DNA of 64,000 bases, from assembly GCF_022458985.1 (NCBI RefSeq), contig NC_061776.1, positions 12,187,597-12,251,596 on the forward strand, written 5' to 3'. The stretch's first letter is position 1. Each line of letters opens with the position of its first letter. Origin of the DNA: Mugil cephalus (taxonomy: Eukaryota; Chordata; Actinopteri; Mugiliformes; Mugilidae). Positions 32,801-42,455 of the stretch are shown here, piece after piece. Below the pieces are notes generated by a model that did not search any database, was not told the DNA's origin, and worked only from the letters and a program-made list of their open reading frames with translations. The position numbers were made by a program, and so were the translations under genes.

Positions 32801-33557
32801 ACCATCATGTCATAGGACCGCACACAGATCAGTCATAACATTATGACCACCCTCCTAATATTGATAAGTGACACAAGTTGGTCAATGTTATTCACTTTTC
32901 CTGTCAGTGGTTTTAATGTTGTGGCTGTTGCACTGTATTCTGGAGCCTCCTCAGATAAATGTTTGTGTTTCCTTAACAATAAAGTATGAATCGTATTTTT
33001 CTCACTGCGTTACTTTACAACAGTAGCACAGAGCCCTTCGCTGTGAAGCAAACACCGTGAGTGAGGGCGAGGTTAATGGATGTCACAGAGCACTGGTGAA
33101 AGTCCTGCTCACTTTCATCACAGTCGTCTTAGACCCAACAACCAGATGCAGATTCAGAAACGAGTTCACCTGCCTCTTGTTGTAACTCTCCTCCCTCTTT
33201 CAGATCGAAGACTAATATTTACAGAAAGGTTTCTATTCTGTAACTGCAGATATCAAACAGGATTTGTTTTCTGCCCTCGGCAGGTTTTGATCCCACTGAC
33301 CCGCTGTAACTCCCACAAGGAGACGATACAAGGGGAGCTGAAGGTCAGAAACCCTGGGGAGTACACACTCATCTTTGACAACTCCTTCTCCAGGTTAGCC
33401 GCTGCGCGCGCTCTTTATCACCATCTGTCCAACAACATGAACAACAGTAAATAATTACCTGTCGTTCTTCCTTCTCGTCAGGTTCATCTCAAAGAAAGTG
33501 CTGTACCATCTGAGCCTGGACAAACCTGTGGTCTATGATGGATCTGACCTCCTCTGA
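17740..33557 (+). CDS. fyco1: FYCO1: FYVE and coiled-coil domain autophagy adaptor (17 coding exons)
   Basis: FYCO1 links PI3P-, Rab7- and LC3-positive autophagosomes and late endosomes to kinesin for plus-end transport. Joining 17740-17800, 18568-18674, 19160-19285, 20913-21019, 22326-22469, 23855-23951, 24070-26511, 27028-27120, 28327-28445, 28653-28820, 28966-29106, 30151-30359, 30479-30620, 31002-31106, 32083-32293, 33284-33393 and 33482-33557 keeps one frame and gives 4458 nt, 1485 residues; human FYCO1 has 1478. All introns are GT-AG. Order: RUN domain (about 36-180), long coiled coil (215-1170), FYVE zinc finger (1185-1232), LC3-interacting motif (VFDII, 1283-1287) and C-terminal GOLD domain (about 1354-1485). 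The N-terminus [15 protein letters not shown] and C-terminus VYDGSDLL match the family. The FYVE basic motif is unusual (RKYNCR). Teleosts may keep two fyco1 paralogues; which one this is cannot be told. Confidence 0.96.
17843..18345 (-). mobile_element. Tc1/mariner-like MITE, copy C, in fyco1 intron 1
   Basis: Decayed terminal repeats gctatgaccacc at the left and ggtggtcataaag at the right bound about 500 bp. Its interior matches copies A and B in reverse orientation: catcctgctgg-type words, the tctgtgggatgcag segment and a CA microsatellite. It lies wholly within the first coding intron of fyco1. Confidence 0.65.
18067..18094. repeat. (CA)n microsatellite
   Basis: About 12 CA units followed by an A-tract, inside MITE copy C. 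Confidence 0.9.
18568..18674 (+). CDS. fyco1: fyco1 coding exon 2 (start of RUN domain)
   Basis: Residues 21-56. Carries [20 protein letters not shown], the N-terminal helix of the RUN domain. Acceptor gccttag, donor ctgcag/gtactg. Confidence 0.95.
19160..19285 (+). CDS. fyco1: fyco1 coding exon 3 (RUN domain)
   Basis: Residues 57-98, in phase 0 at both ends. Contains [11 protein letters not shown] and [12 protein letters not shown], strongly conserved RUN-domain blocks of FYCO1. A 9-bp echo of the exon end (atcctgagg, then tgagc) occurs in the intron near 19382 and is not used. Confidence 0.95.
20913..21019 (+). CDS. fyco1: fyco1 coding exon 4 (RUN domain)
   Basis: Residues 99-133. Contains [19 protein letters not shown], the family's most recognisable RUN segment. 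Donor aag/gtcaga. Confidence 0.95.
22326..22469 (+). CDS. fyco1: fyco1 coding exon 5 (RUN domain)
   Basis: Residues 134-181. Contains [11 protein letters not shown] and [19 protein letters not shown], closing the RUN fold. Acceptor tttgcag, donor gcaag/gtaacc. Confidence 0.95.
23855..23951 (+). CDS. fyco1: fyco1 coding exon 6
   Basis: Residues 182-214. Encodes [20 protein letters not shown], the linker after the RUN domain that is conserved in FYCO1. The acceptor (tatgtacaag) has a weak pyrimidine tract, but phase and homology leave no better choice. Confidence 0.88.
24070..26511 (+). CDS. fyco1: fyco1 coding exon 7 (giant coiled-coil exon)
   Basis: 2442 nt, residues 215-1028. Glu/Leu/Lys/Gln-rich heptads form the long coiled coil used for dimerisation and for Rab7/kinesin contacts. 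The exon begins after actgaccag, not at the in-frame ATG at 24013, which is intronic. It ends ccaactccag before gtcaga; the frame that runs on to 26628 is intron read-through. [20 protein letters not shown] near the end matches human HRANTDTAELGIQVC. Confidence 0.95.
27028..27120 (+). CDS. fyco1: fyco1 coding exon 8 (coiled coil)
   Basis: Residues 1029-1059, phase 0 at both ends, all heptad-like ([20 protein letters not shown]). Acceptor tatccag, donor ctcgag/gtgaga. Confidence 0.93.
27193..27637 (+). mobile_element. Tc1/mariner-like MITE, copy A, in fyco1 intron 8
   Basis: About 445 bp bounded by inverted repeats: gaggcataacattatgacca at the left, and at the right ggtcataatgttatgcc, then tgatcggtgt. 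It is the best-preserved copy of the family in the window. It has no open transposase frame and is non-autonomous. Confidence 0.8.
28327..28445 (+). CDS. fyco1: fyco1 coding exon 9 (coiled coil)
   Basis: Residues 1060-1098. Heptad-rich, with [19 protein letters not shown]. Acceptor gattgcag, donor tcaag/gtgaga. Confidence 0.93.
28653..28820 (+). CDS. fyco1: fyco1 coding exon 10 (coiled coil)
   Basis: Residues 1099-1154. Contains [20 protein letters not shown], matching the conserved FYCO1 segment [20 protein letters not shown] before the FYVE finger. Confidence 0.95.
28966..29106 (+). CDS. fyco1: fyco1 coding exon 11 (first half of FYVE finger)
   Basis: Residues 1155-1201. Starts [19 protein letters not shown], nearly identical to human FYCO1. 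It then gives the first zinc ligands C1185 and C1188 and, after FSWWL, the basic motif RKYNCR where human has RRHHCR. The tryptophan of the WxxD motif just before the finger is also missing (ETERDVNYC). Confidence 0.95.
30151..30359 (+). CDS. fyco1: fyco1 coding exon 12 (second half of FYVE finger)
   Basis: Residues 1202-1271. [11 protein letters not shown], then [11 protein letters not shown], supply the remaining zinc ligands. It is followed by a poorly conserved linker with [12 protein letters not shown]. Acceptor ctctctccag, donor ttcag/gtgaca. Confidence 0.95.
30361..30384. repeat. (CA)n microsatellite abutting a splice donor
   Basis: About 12 CA units start two bases into the intron after exon 12, so the donor reads cag/gtgacacacac. 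Confidence 0.9.
30479..30620 (+). CDS. fyco1: fyco1 coding exon 13 (LC3-interacting region)
   Basis: Residues 1272-1318. [13 protein letters not shown] is the FYCO1 LIR, with core F1284-x-x-I1287 flanked by acidic residues. An internal gag/gtgagt at 30537 looks like a donor, but joining it to exon 14 gives an immediate TAG. The donor aact/gtaagt at 30620 keeps the frame. Confidence 0.93.
31002..31106 (+). CDS. fyco1: fyco1 coding exon 14
   Basis: Residues 1319-1353. Ends with [12 protein letters not shown], which matches human [12 protein letters not shown] at the entry to the GOLD domain. Confidence 0.95.
32083..32293 (+). CDS. fyco1: fyco1 coding exon 15 (GOLD domain)
   Basis: Residues 1354-1424. 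Contains [20 protein letters not shown] and [12 protein letters not shown], the beta-sandwich strands of the GOLD domain. Ends on a codon boundary. Confidence 0.96.
32823..32930 (+). mobile_element. Short MITE, copy E, in fyco1 intron 15
   Basis: Only about 108 bp: gatcagtcataacattatga at the left, ggttttaatgttgtggctg at the right. It is an internally deleted relative of copies A and B keeping little beyond the terminal repeats. Confidence 0.65.
33284..33393 (+). CDS. fyco1: fyco1 coding exon 16 (GOLD domain)
   Basis: Residues 1425-1460. [20 protein letters not shown] and [10 protein letters not shown] are close to human FYCO1. Donor tccag/gttagc. Confidence 0.95.
33482..33557 (+). CDS. fyco1: fyco1 coding exon 17 (C-terminus)
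   Basis: Residues 1461-1485 and TGA stop at 33555-33557. [16 protein letters not shown], then VYDGSDLL, is the conserved end of the protein. Confidence 0.95.
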
Positions 33558-36010
33558 ATGGGCCGGGAGGAGCCCAGACAGGTGGAAAACTGACTTCTGA
33601 AAAACTGTTCGGGGCTGCTCCAGCTCATCCGCATCGTTTTGGAAGCAAGTGTGTCGGAATCTACCGACGTCAAGGACCCTCAAGTAAAAGTTGTGGCATT
33701 TAGAAACGTCTCTTCTAGGTTCCCACTCGCCCGTGATGTGTTAAACGTCAATTGGATTCTAGTCGTGATGAGGCTGACCAGAGGTGGATGATATGAAGGA
33801 AAACAATGTTACACTACTGAATGTCAGCATGCACTACCTTTTTATAAAACAAATAGTTTATAAGCATTAATAGGTCACTAGGAACTGGCCTGCAGGTTGG
33901 TTGTGTGTGTGCACATAGTGCAGGTGTGGGATCTTAGCAGAAGTAAAGCTAGTAAAGCTAATTTAGTTTTTTCTTTTTTTCTCTCTCTCTCATAAAGTTA
34001 GACTAGCCTACTACTAGCATGGGATTAATACTGCCTTCAAATGAAACTCATGAGCTTGTGGTAGATAGGTAAGTCGTGAGACCACCCCTGCAGCTGCTAG
34101 GCAACCGTTAGCGTCTAGAAGCATCCGAAGCTAACACTTAGAGTAACTTTCTGTGGGAAATGAAAGGTTGAGTTGATTAGAAGTATCAGCATTTTCCTCA
34201 GACATATAAAGTTATGCTAAACTAAAATAACACTTATCAAACACGTCTGAAAATATCGACAATCTAATCCTAATCTAACTCTAATCTACTCCAATGTCCA
34301 ACTACAGGGCTGTGAACCACACTGTTGCTAGGCAACTGTTGACGTGTGTACAAATCATAGAGGCTAACACTTTAGCAAGCTAACGACTGGGTAGTTTGAT
34401 GTAAGACATGCAAATTTTCCTCAGACATATTATTAAATGTCGCAAGTCGCAACTTGTTGACTGAGATCTTACTGTAACCAGATCGTACCACAGTACAATG
34501 TGGTAAATGACTGTAGGTAGGTAGGGTAGGTACCTCGGGCTGTTTGTATGGACTCCAAAACCAAATGAGAAAGTGTTCACGGATGAAAGAAACCACGGAG
34601 GAACGTCTGATTTTGTTGAACAGGCTGAGGTACAAAAATAAAGGGAGATATACTGACGCATTAAAGGTCAAACAACACTCCTGCTGCTGACAAACAAATC
34701 TGGTGAATTATGACGCGGAAAATTGTGTTTAGTTTGTGTCGGCGACCTGAGATTAATCATCACCACGTTACCTAAAGCAGAAAGCTCTAATTTAACTTCA
34801 TTACTTAACAAACCATTTAACTGACACTTTAATTTAGCCTTTATTAACGTCAAAAACGGTGAAGTTCACGCCCGTTTTACAAACCCTTGTAACTGTTGCC
34901 TTTTTCAGACGTCACAGATGAGAAGAAATTAATTTGTCGCCCCGCTGTCCCGATGAGGTGTCACTAAACAGGACTTGTGCGACGGCTGCAGTTCTAGGTT
35001 TTAGTCACATTCAGCTAACGGGCTTTGATTCGGCGCGTTGTTTCTGGCGTTTGCATCTGACGACGAAGGAGAATGTGGCCACTTTATTTTCTATGCATGC
35101 AAACACTAAGAATGTGCACAGGCTTCCCCAACTCTTTCCCCCGAGGGGCGCAACGAGGAAGCACATATCATGGTGTAACTTTCAGTGCTTTAAATATTTA
35201 GTTTTTTTCAAGTGTCATTTGAACTGTCGCTCCTTGTTTTGTTTTTTTTGCAATGGATTTAATTAATATATGTGAAGAGGTTAGATGAAGGAGTACTCGT
35301 TATTTTTTATTTGTAGGAAGATTTTCAGGACATAGGAAGGTGTTTGTTTTTTCATGCTGTGTTGTTTGGGGTGTGATTGTGTTGTCAATTGAAATGTGCA
35401 CAATATGCAGCGTGTCAAACAGGAAAAGTAAATAATCTTAGCCTTTAAATTAAAAAACAAAAAAAAGTCACTTTTATACTTGAAGGGTTTTTTTTTTCTA
35501 TATTTAAATCGTTTAATGTCGAAACGAAGCTTCTTGATCAATAACACAGATTCACTTCTGTGCTTTTCAATTTACAAGAAGTTCTTCCAGCATTTTAAAA
35601 CCATTTTCTGACTCACTTTGTGAACATTAACGACACGATGAGGATCATTACACTTTTTATACGTTTCAGAGCAAGAAGAGTGATGTGCTGCCAAATATAT
35701 TGGGTCAATGTACAATTGTGTATTTTACCGTTCTGAGATGGGAGTATCTGTGTTAAGATCTTTCGACGTGACTTGCTGTACGACGCACTTTTCAAAAGGC
35801 TTTTTGTCAGTGTCCCATGAGCCTTTGTGCCAGTTGATGAATGGTTTTCTTTTCCTTTGTATTTAGCGTAGCAGTGTGATTGTAGACGTTTACAGTCAGA
35901 GGGAAACTGACTTAACCTTGTGAAGGATTGTTGAAGACGTTTTATGAACATATCATTTACTTATAGAAGATTTAAAAAAGATGGATTAATAAATAGGGAT
36001 TGTGTGATAA
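33558..36010 (+). other. Inferred fyco1 3'UTR
   Basis: About 2.4 kb without other genes. AATAAA at 35988-35993, followed by a GT-rich stretch (tgtgtgataaatctgtgg), is a good poly(A) site. An earlier AATAAA at about 34636 could give a shorter form. The extent is inferred. Confidence 0.4.
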
Positions 36011-36544
36011 ATCTGTGGTTGCTGGTCAGTTTTTTCTGAAATATGTGTGATACTTCTGGTGGTCGCTTCTCTCTGGATCTTTTAAGTCAAGGTAACGACA
36101 AGACTGTCAGTGTTTCCACACATAATTGACTCAACAACTGCTGAAAGGATTCTTATAAACTAGGAAATTTCTTTGCTTTAGATATTTATGATCCCAAAAG
36201 AACTGACTTTGAAAGACCTTTCATGAGATTTGACCCAGCGACTTCACGGTACCAAGATCTGCTTCTGTTTCACACTTTATCATTACAACTTTGATGACCC
36301 CCAGACAATGTTGTCTTCTTTGTGTGTGAAGTTTAATTACCTTTTAAAGTCGCCATGTGATTCACATCCTCAGATGCATTCAGTGGCATTGCACCATTTC
36401 TTTAAATCAGGAAAGACTTCCTACTGGGAATAATTTATTTAATAACTGTCATAGTGAGCATTCAGCTATTAAACCCAATCATTGGGTTGTCACCTCGTTT
36501 GATGGAGTAAGGCTGCGGGTGGTAAAGGAAACCCTGTAGACGTC

Positions 36545-36568
36545 GGTGGTGGTGGTGGTGGTGGTGGG
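36545..36568. repeat. (GGT)n trinucleotide repeat
   Basis: About seven GGT units. The His-rich minus frame across it is an artefact. Confidence 0.9.
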
Positions 36569-36599
36569 GAAGAAGAAGAGAATACTGGAGATCTGGATG

Positions 36600-37095
36600 G
36601 GATGAAGAGTGGACTCTGAGGAACCACCTGGATGTGAGGACTGGAGGAAGGTCCAGTCCAAAACAGCAGCAGAGGAGAACATATGTGGTAACATCTGACT
36701 GGTCAAGATGGAAACTCCCACAATCAGATGACAAAAAAGAGGGAATAAGATACATTGAGGTTTGTCAGGGCTTCATCCTACAGTAAGATAATGACCCAGA
36801 ACTTTAGTCCAAGCTATAAAAGAACTACCTCAGGATAAAAACTAGATGGAAAACAAAGCGCCCTATAAGTGCCACACATTTCTGGGAAGAAAAATACATG
36901 ATTTCCATTTTATAAAAAAAATATATATATATTATTATTATTAATTTATTTATTTATTTATTAACTTCAGTTTTTTATCTGGTCAATGCTTTCATTTCAG
37001 AGTAAAATGAGACATTAAACTGCGTACATTTAAATATAAAAAAAGAAGAGGTATTGAAGTGTTCTTAAACTTTTGACAGGTAGTGTATATGCACA
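36600..37095 (+). mobile_element. Degenerate Tc1-like transposon fragment
   Basis: On the plus strand, cttcatcctacagtaagata then atgacccag translates to FILQ-stop-DNDPE, the QDNDPKHT block around the second catalytic Asp of Tc1-family transposases. The segment ends near 37085 in cttttgacaggtagtgta, a typical end of fish Tc1 elements. Stops and frameshifts are present. Confidence 0.6.
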
Positions 37096-38823
37096 AACTG
37101 CTAAAATAATATACAGTGACAATTAGTAAGTACATAAACTGTGCAGAGTTGTTAAGCAACGTTGCTGCTAAACAAGCTAAAAGTGTGTTAGCGTGCTGAT
37201 GTTAGCATTTAGCTCAAAGCTCTGCTGTATCTTTAAGGATTTAAAGTAAATGAAATACCAGTGTTAAACTTGCAAATAGATGATTTTTAGTTGCTGCTTT
37301 TCAGAAATATTTAAAATATATACATAGATGGGAAACTATACAGATTGTGCAGGTTAAAAAAAAGCACATTAACAAAGTGTGTCAATATAACGCTTGTAGA
37401 CTTATAAATAATGTAACTATTTAGAAATTTATCGATCTATACTTTTTGCACTCTGGTATTGTGTGGGGACTTCGTTAGCATCATGCTCTGTATTTTGTCG
37501 CTGCTCGAAAACGAATGTGTCACATCCACAACCTGACACAAGTTACGTCTCGTTACATTAAGAATGAGTCCCTCCGCATGTGCGTGTTTTTAGGTTTTAT
37601 TTTGTCGAGCGTTCACGTGTACCGTGTGTGTCTTCCCGAGGTATTCTTCCTGGAAGGTGTCTGTCTGAGAGATAGTGTTTATGTCGCAGAGGCCACTCTG
37701 TTTCTCAAGGTTAATGATCTCATTGTAAATCATGTCACATCTGCCTCCCTCTCCCCCCCACCTTTCCGCTCCCCTCCCTTCCTCTCCCTCTCTTCTCCTG
37801 CTCTCCTCTCCTCCTGCTGCCTTCCACGAATCTGCGACTGTGGCTGTGCACACGTATGAATTTGTGCGCGTTGCCGGTGGTGGCTGTTCATAAAAAAATA
37901 AAAAAAAGGCGCCGTGTGTACGCATGCTGAATGGTGATGCAGCTCAGGATACACTCACATACCTGCACTCAGGTTCACAGGTGGGTACATTCATTCAGCA
38001 GATGGAAGCCAAGCACATGCATGTATTATTTATATATATACACACTTTTATATGTGTTTTTCCAACCTGCTCAGTCCTGGATATTGCAGGTCTGAGAGTT
38101 GCACAGTGGTCTGCACTTCTTCTGAAACCTGCACGGTTCCTTTTTCCAGTAGATCAAAAAAAAAAGTATTAAAAAAAAAGGAAACACTTTTATTATCTTT
38201 TATTATTGTCTTGTGCGTAGTATTTCCAGAGAGCAGTATGACTCATGTTGCGTTTGTTTGTGCGACCTGGAATAGTGTCACAAATCATTTGCCTGAAGTG
38301 CTCTTATGTGAAGCGATGAGCTCTGTGTAGTTTAACCTCTTGAGCTGATTAAAACGTCTGTCAATACTTGAAAGAGACCGAGTGAAATAGGTACAACTGA
38401 AGAAACGCAGGTGATTAAGAATCAACAAGAACAGTTATGTCTCTTAAAAACAAAAAGCCAACGGTAAAAGGATTCACTTTAAAATAATATCTGTTAGAAT
38501 AGCACCAGCGACAGCTAAATAAACAGATAAATGCATTTCAGACATACACACCTCTGCTGTTAAAAATGTGCAATTTGTGAAATAGTATAAGAACGTGGTA
38601 TAAAAGTTATTAAGGCCTTTATGTAGACAGGGAATGAGATGTTAATCAAAGCAAACCCTATTACCATTCTAGCATAAAACCGTCATGGAATTGGGAGGCA
38701 AACGTTACGTTCAAGTCCACTATTTAAACCCAAATTTTCTTCTCTCTCATGTTCTGTTTCATAATGTGTATTTTTTTTAATCGATAAAAAAGTCATCTTA
38801 CATAAGGAGTGCTTCTTGGATCT
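37096..38823. other. Gene-free interval before the solo LTR
   Basis: Contains short AT-rich and pyrimidine-rich tracts (ccctccct near 37740-37810). The open frames at 37515-37859 and 38052-38330 have no coding character I recognise. Confidence 0.5.
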
Positions 38824-39405
38824 TGTCACACCGTGGTGAGGGTGTCTTGTCTTGGGGTTGTTTTGTCCTGTCATTTCCTGTTTTATTTTGAAAAGTAACT
38901 CTCCTCTTGTTTCAGGTCACTTGCCCTTCCTCATGTGTCACCAGTCTGATTGTCTTCCCTGATTCCTGATTGTGTCCACCTGTCCCCTATTTCCCTCCAT
39001 GTGTTTAAGTAGTCTGTGTCCCCCTTGTCTCGTGCCAGAGTGTTATCGTCGTCAACCTGTTCTCGTGCTTTGCTTCATGTCTTCAACCAAAGTATTTTCA
39101 AGTAAGCCTGTGAATCCTCTCGGAGAGAAAGTTTTGGTTTGTTTAGTCTTTTCTTAGTTAAATCCTCAGTCCTGAGGTTTTCCTCCATTCGGAGTGTTTT
39201 GTGTTAATTTTGTGATTTGTTTCTTCGATTTGAATTTCCTCCTTCTGGAGAGTTTTTTTGTTTTCACTGATCAGATTTATGTCTAGGTTTTTTTGTGGCC
39301 ATTTGTTTGTCCCTCTGTGAGGGATCTCTGAGCAATCCAATTAAAGCCTTTTTTGTCATCTCTGCATTCTGAGTCCTGAGTCCTGCTTTGAGTCTCGGCC
39401 TGACA
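38824..39405 (+). mobile_element. Solo LTR of an LTR retrotransposon
   Basis: The 582-bp block begins TGTCA and ends TGACA, so it has the canonical TG...CA LTR termini as part of a 5-bp inverted repeat. It is flanked on both sides by the identical 5-bp word gatct, a perfect target-site duplication. A poly(A)-type signal, aattaaagcc, lies near its end (about 39340). No internal gag/pol is present, so it is a solo LTR left by recombination. The element's class cannot be fixed from the LTR alone. Confidence 0.8.
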
Positions 39406-39589
39406 GATCTGAGGTCTCACGAAAAGCTGCTGCTCGTGCAAAGATGCAACAGCGACGCAGTACCAGAGATATGACTTCTGGTCATTCTTGAATTCTCTTG
39501 TATAGTGGCACTGTCTGAAAACTTAAATGTGACAGCACCATAATCAAAACATTATTGATATAGTTGATTGGGGTTAAATGATGGATTTA

Positions 39590-39700
39590 AGATAATTTTA
39601 TTTATCCCCGTGAGGAAATTAAGGTGCAACAGTGCAAAATACAAAAAAACTGAATGAGAAAAACTAACTAAACTAAATCAAAATAAATATGTTAAATATT
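39590..39700. repeat. Dispersed LINE-type 3' end fragment
   Basis: ttttatttatccccgtgagg, then aaattaaggtgcaacagtgc, resembles the motif in the 3' flanks of the receptor array. It is followed by an A-rich tail. Confidence 0.4.
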
Positions 39701-39705
39701 TACAT

Positions 39706-42421
39706 ATTGTATCAGGTTTAAAGTAGCTCAATAATAGCTAAGTATAATAGCTTGCACCAAAATGACACAAGTGTGGATTTTTACTTGCCCACTCCAGTCA
39801 TAATGTCGTATAAACTGGAACATTCTGGTTTCTTACCAGTGTGTGCTAAAAAATAAATAATTAAAAAAAAAAAATCCACAGTTCCTCTTATTTTAGTATT
39901 ACTGCATAGAGACTGGATGCACTACCCCTCCCTCTGTTACTGTAAGCACAGAAACACAAAGACAGGGAACAATGTTTAAACAATGACTTCCACATGCTGT
40001 ATGAATTAACGCATAGTACAGTAGAAAGTATCATCTCTAAATTGCAGGAGGAGGACAACCCAGTGTCCACAGTGAGACTCCTGTTTTGAGAGCTCTCACC
40101 CTCTATCAGAGCCTTCCTTTCAGGCGCCCTAACATAATCTGTACCTGCGTGACACTGAATTATCATAACTGAATAAAGATGGGTCTGGGTGCGCTGGCAG
40201 CCTCCCTCCGTGTGCACGGAGCACAGCGCCGATATCAACTTGCCACGGTGCGTCCATGCAGCCTATGTATGATACGGTCCGTGTGCGCGATGCTACCGGC
40301 TCAGATAACGCTGGTGTGTGCCTCTGAGTGTATCTCCATCTGTTCGCTCCCTGTGTGCGTGTGTGCGCATGTGTGTGTGTTTCTTCTCTCAACAATTTCT
40401 GTCCTCAGGCTTTGCAGCCCCCCTGCAGTGGTAATGGTAGGTCATATCGCCCCCCTCTCAGACAGTTTGCTCCTGTCAAACATAGTTTCACCCAAACGCT
40501 TTTAGCTCCTGCTGCACTGGGACCTTCCATCACAAGCTGCAGACCTGTCAGGCACTTTACCCATTCAGCAGCGGGTTTCCAGTGCTGGACACCCCCCCTT
40601 TTTTAAAAAAATGTTATTAGTATTTTATTGTTATTATTCTTATTTAGTCTTATTTAGTTAAAATGGTACCTAAAGTATGCAAAAGTACTACTGGATAAGA
40701 GAGCTACATATGAAGACTAATACCACTGTCATGTTTGTACACTTAACAGCAGCTTAGTTTAGCAGAAGTGGTCCCAGATCGCTAGATCGGTCCAAGGGTA
40801 GTAAAATCTACCTAAATATGCTCTTTTTTGTTAAATCTGCGCCAAAGTAAAATAAATAAATAAATAAATTCAACTTAATGTAAGGGGGTTTTGTGGCAAC
40901 CTTGGTTTATCCAGAGCTTACGTCATAGGTGCCTACGGCGGTATTGGCATTTATACTAACTGGTGTGTTGGCATCGTTCTGTAATAACACCGCTACCAGT
41001 TGCCAGCTGTGTTGAGTTTCTCTGTAACTGTCTCATCATGGTGGGATTAGAGCTAATAAATGTTGATCAGCAGCTATTTTAACTGAGATCGCTGCAGCGC
41101 GGACAATAAAGAGGGTTTCTGTCAGATGGTCTGTAGGAGGCTGAAGGAGGGAACATTTTCTCTGTTTGTCTGCCGAGAGACGCGAACGTGGAGCTGAGGC
41201 GTAGTCCACGGCCTGCAGAGATGTAAGACCAGGAATTAACAGCCAACTGAAGCTTCTCATCCAACCTATGGCAGGCAAGACAATAAGCATTTTAATTTGA
41301 AATGTATCAGAAGTAAAATTACTCTGCAACTGATGTTATCTATGATGCATTTGAGCAACATTTTACTGTTATTGTTACTCCTGAACCTGCTACTACACAG
41401 GCACCAGTCCACTTACCAAGAACCCCCGTCTTTGCCTTCTTCCCAATTCACACTGCACCAAATTCCAATATCTGGTTCCTGCACCGAGGAGAAAATCACC
41501 ATCGAGCTCTCCTCCCAGAACAGACTCCACCTTGTTTTTCCCCGGTTTCCCTTCTTCTCTCCTTCAGAGTTCACTGGAAGGATTCTCACGCATCTTGACC
41601 GGCCTGATGATTGGAATGAGTTGCTGTAGAGAAAGATGTGTGGAATACCACGCCTGGTTTTGCTACTGTATCCGGATTTAGGATTGGTGGATGCAACTAC
41701 AATGCAACTACTGGATGAACTTTTTATTAGCTTTGTTTAAGATACACCATGACCTGGGTGACTGAGACTCTTCACAGAGAGATGCATGGATAGTTGAAAC
41801 CGGTGGGATTTTGCCAAATGGTTGGTACCCCCCTCCTGTAGGACTCGCGATAGACCTGAGAGTTTATGCAGGTTATATCCTGGCTTTTATCTAGAAAGTA
41901 TTGGCCTTTCAACGGTAACTTAAATGCAAGAGAATGTGAATGTGCTCACAGCACCTCTAAAATGGATCCAGCTAAACAGATCCTCACAAGCTGAATATCC
42001 AAAAACGCTAAAGAAAGGCAACTTGACTTGTAGAGTTCCTTGAAGATGCAATGGATTTAAATACTGATTAAGACTTCATCAAGCTGCATTTTCCCTGAAG
42101 TGGTGCAGGATTAAAGCTTTTTTTTTTAAATTTATTTTATTTTATTTTAGAGCAGTGCAACCAGTTTCTACCTCATCTAAATCTTTATTTCTTCACTGTG
42201 GGTATCAAATGGAGCAGACATTTTTAATCCCCCTCTGGCTCTGTATGATCCAATGCGCCTGGAGTTCTGTTTCTCTATTTACAACCCTGCAGCATCTCTT
42301 ATGACGAATGTGTGAGAGTTACAGGAGGCCTGGGATATAGATACAGCCGGGTGATCATTAAAAGAAGCTGATTCATGAAGAGAAGCAGGAGAGAGTCAAA
42401 GGAAAGGAATATAAATGTCCT

Positions 42422-42455
<34 letters not shown>

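Noticed and set aside
37515-37925. Overlapping frames on both strands near 37.5-37.9 kb
   Set aside because: Built on a ccct/gagg-rich low-complexity tract; no domain.
41297-41629. 110-codon frame with Leu-rich start as a secreted protein
   Set aside because: The Leu run comes from a simple tta/ctg-rich tract; no homology, no splice or promoter support.
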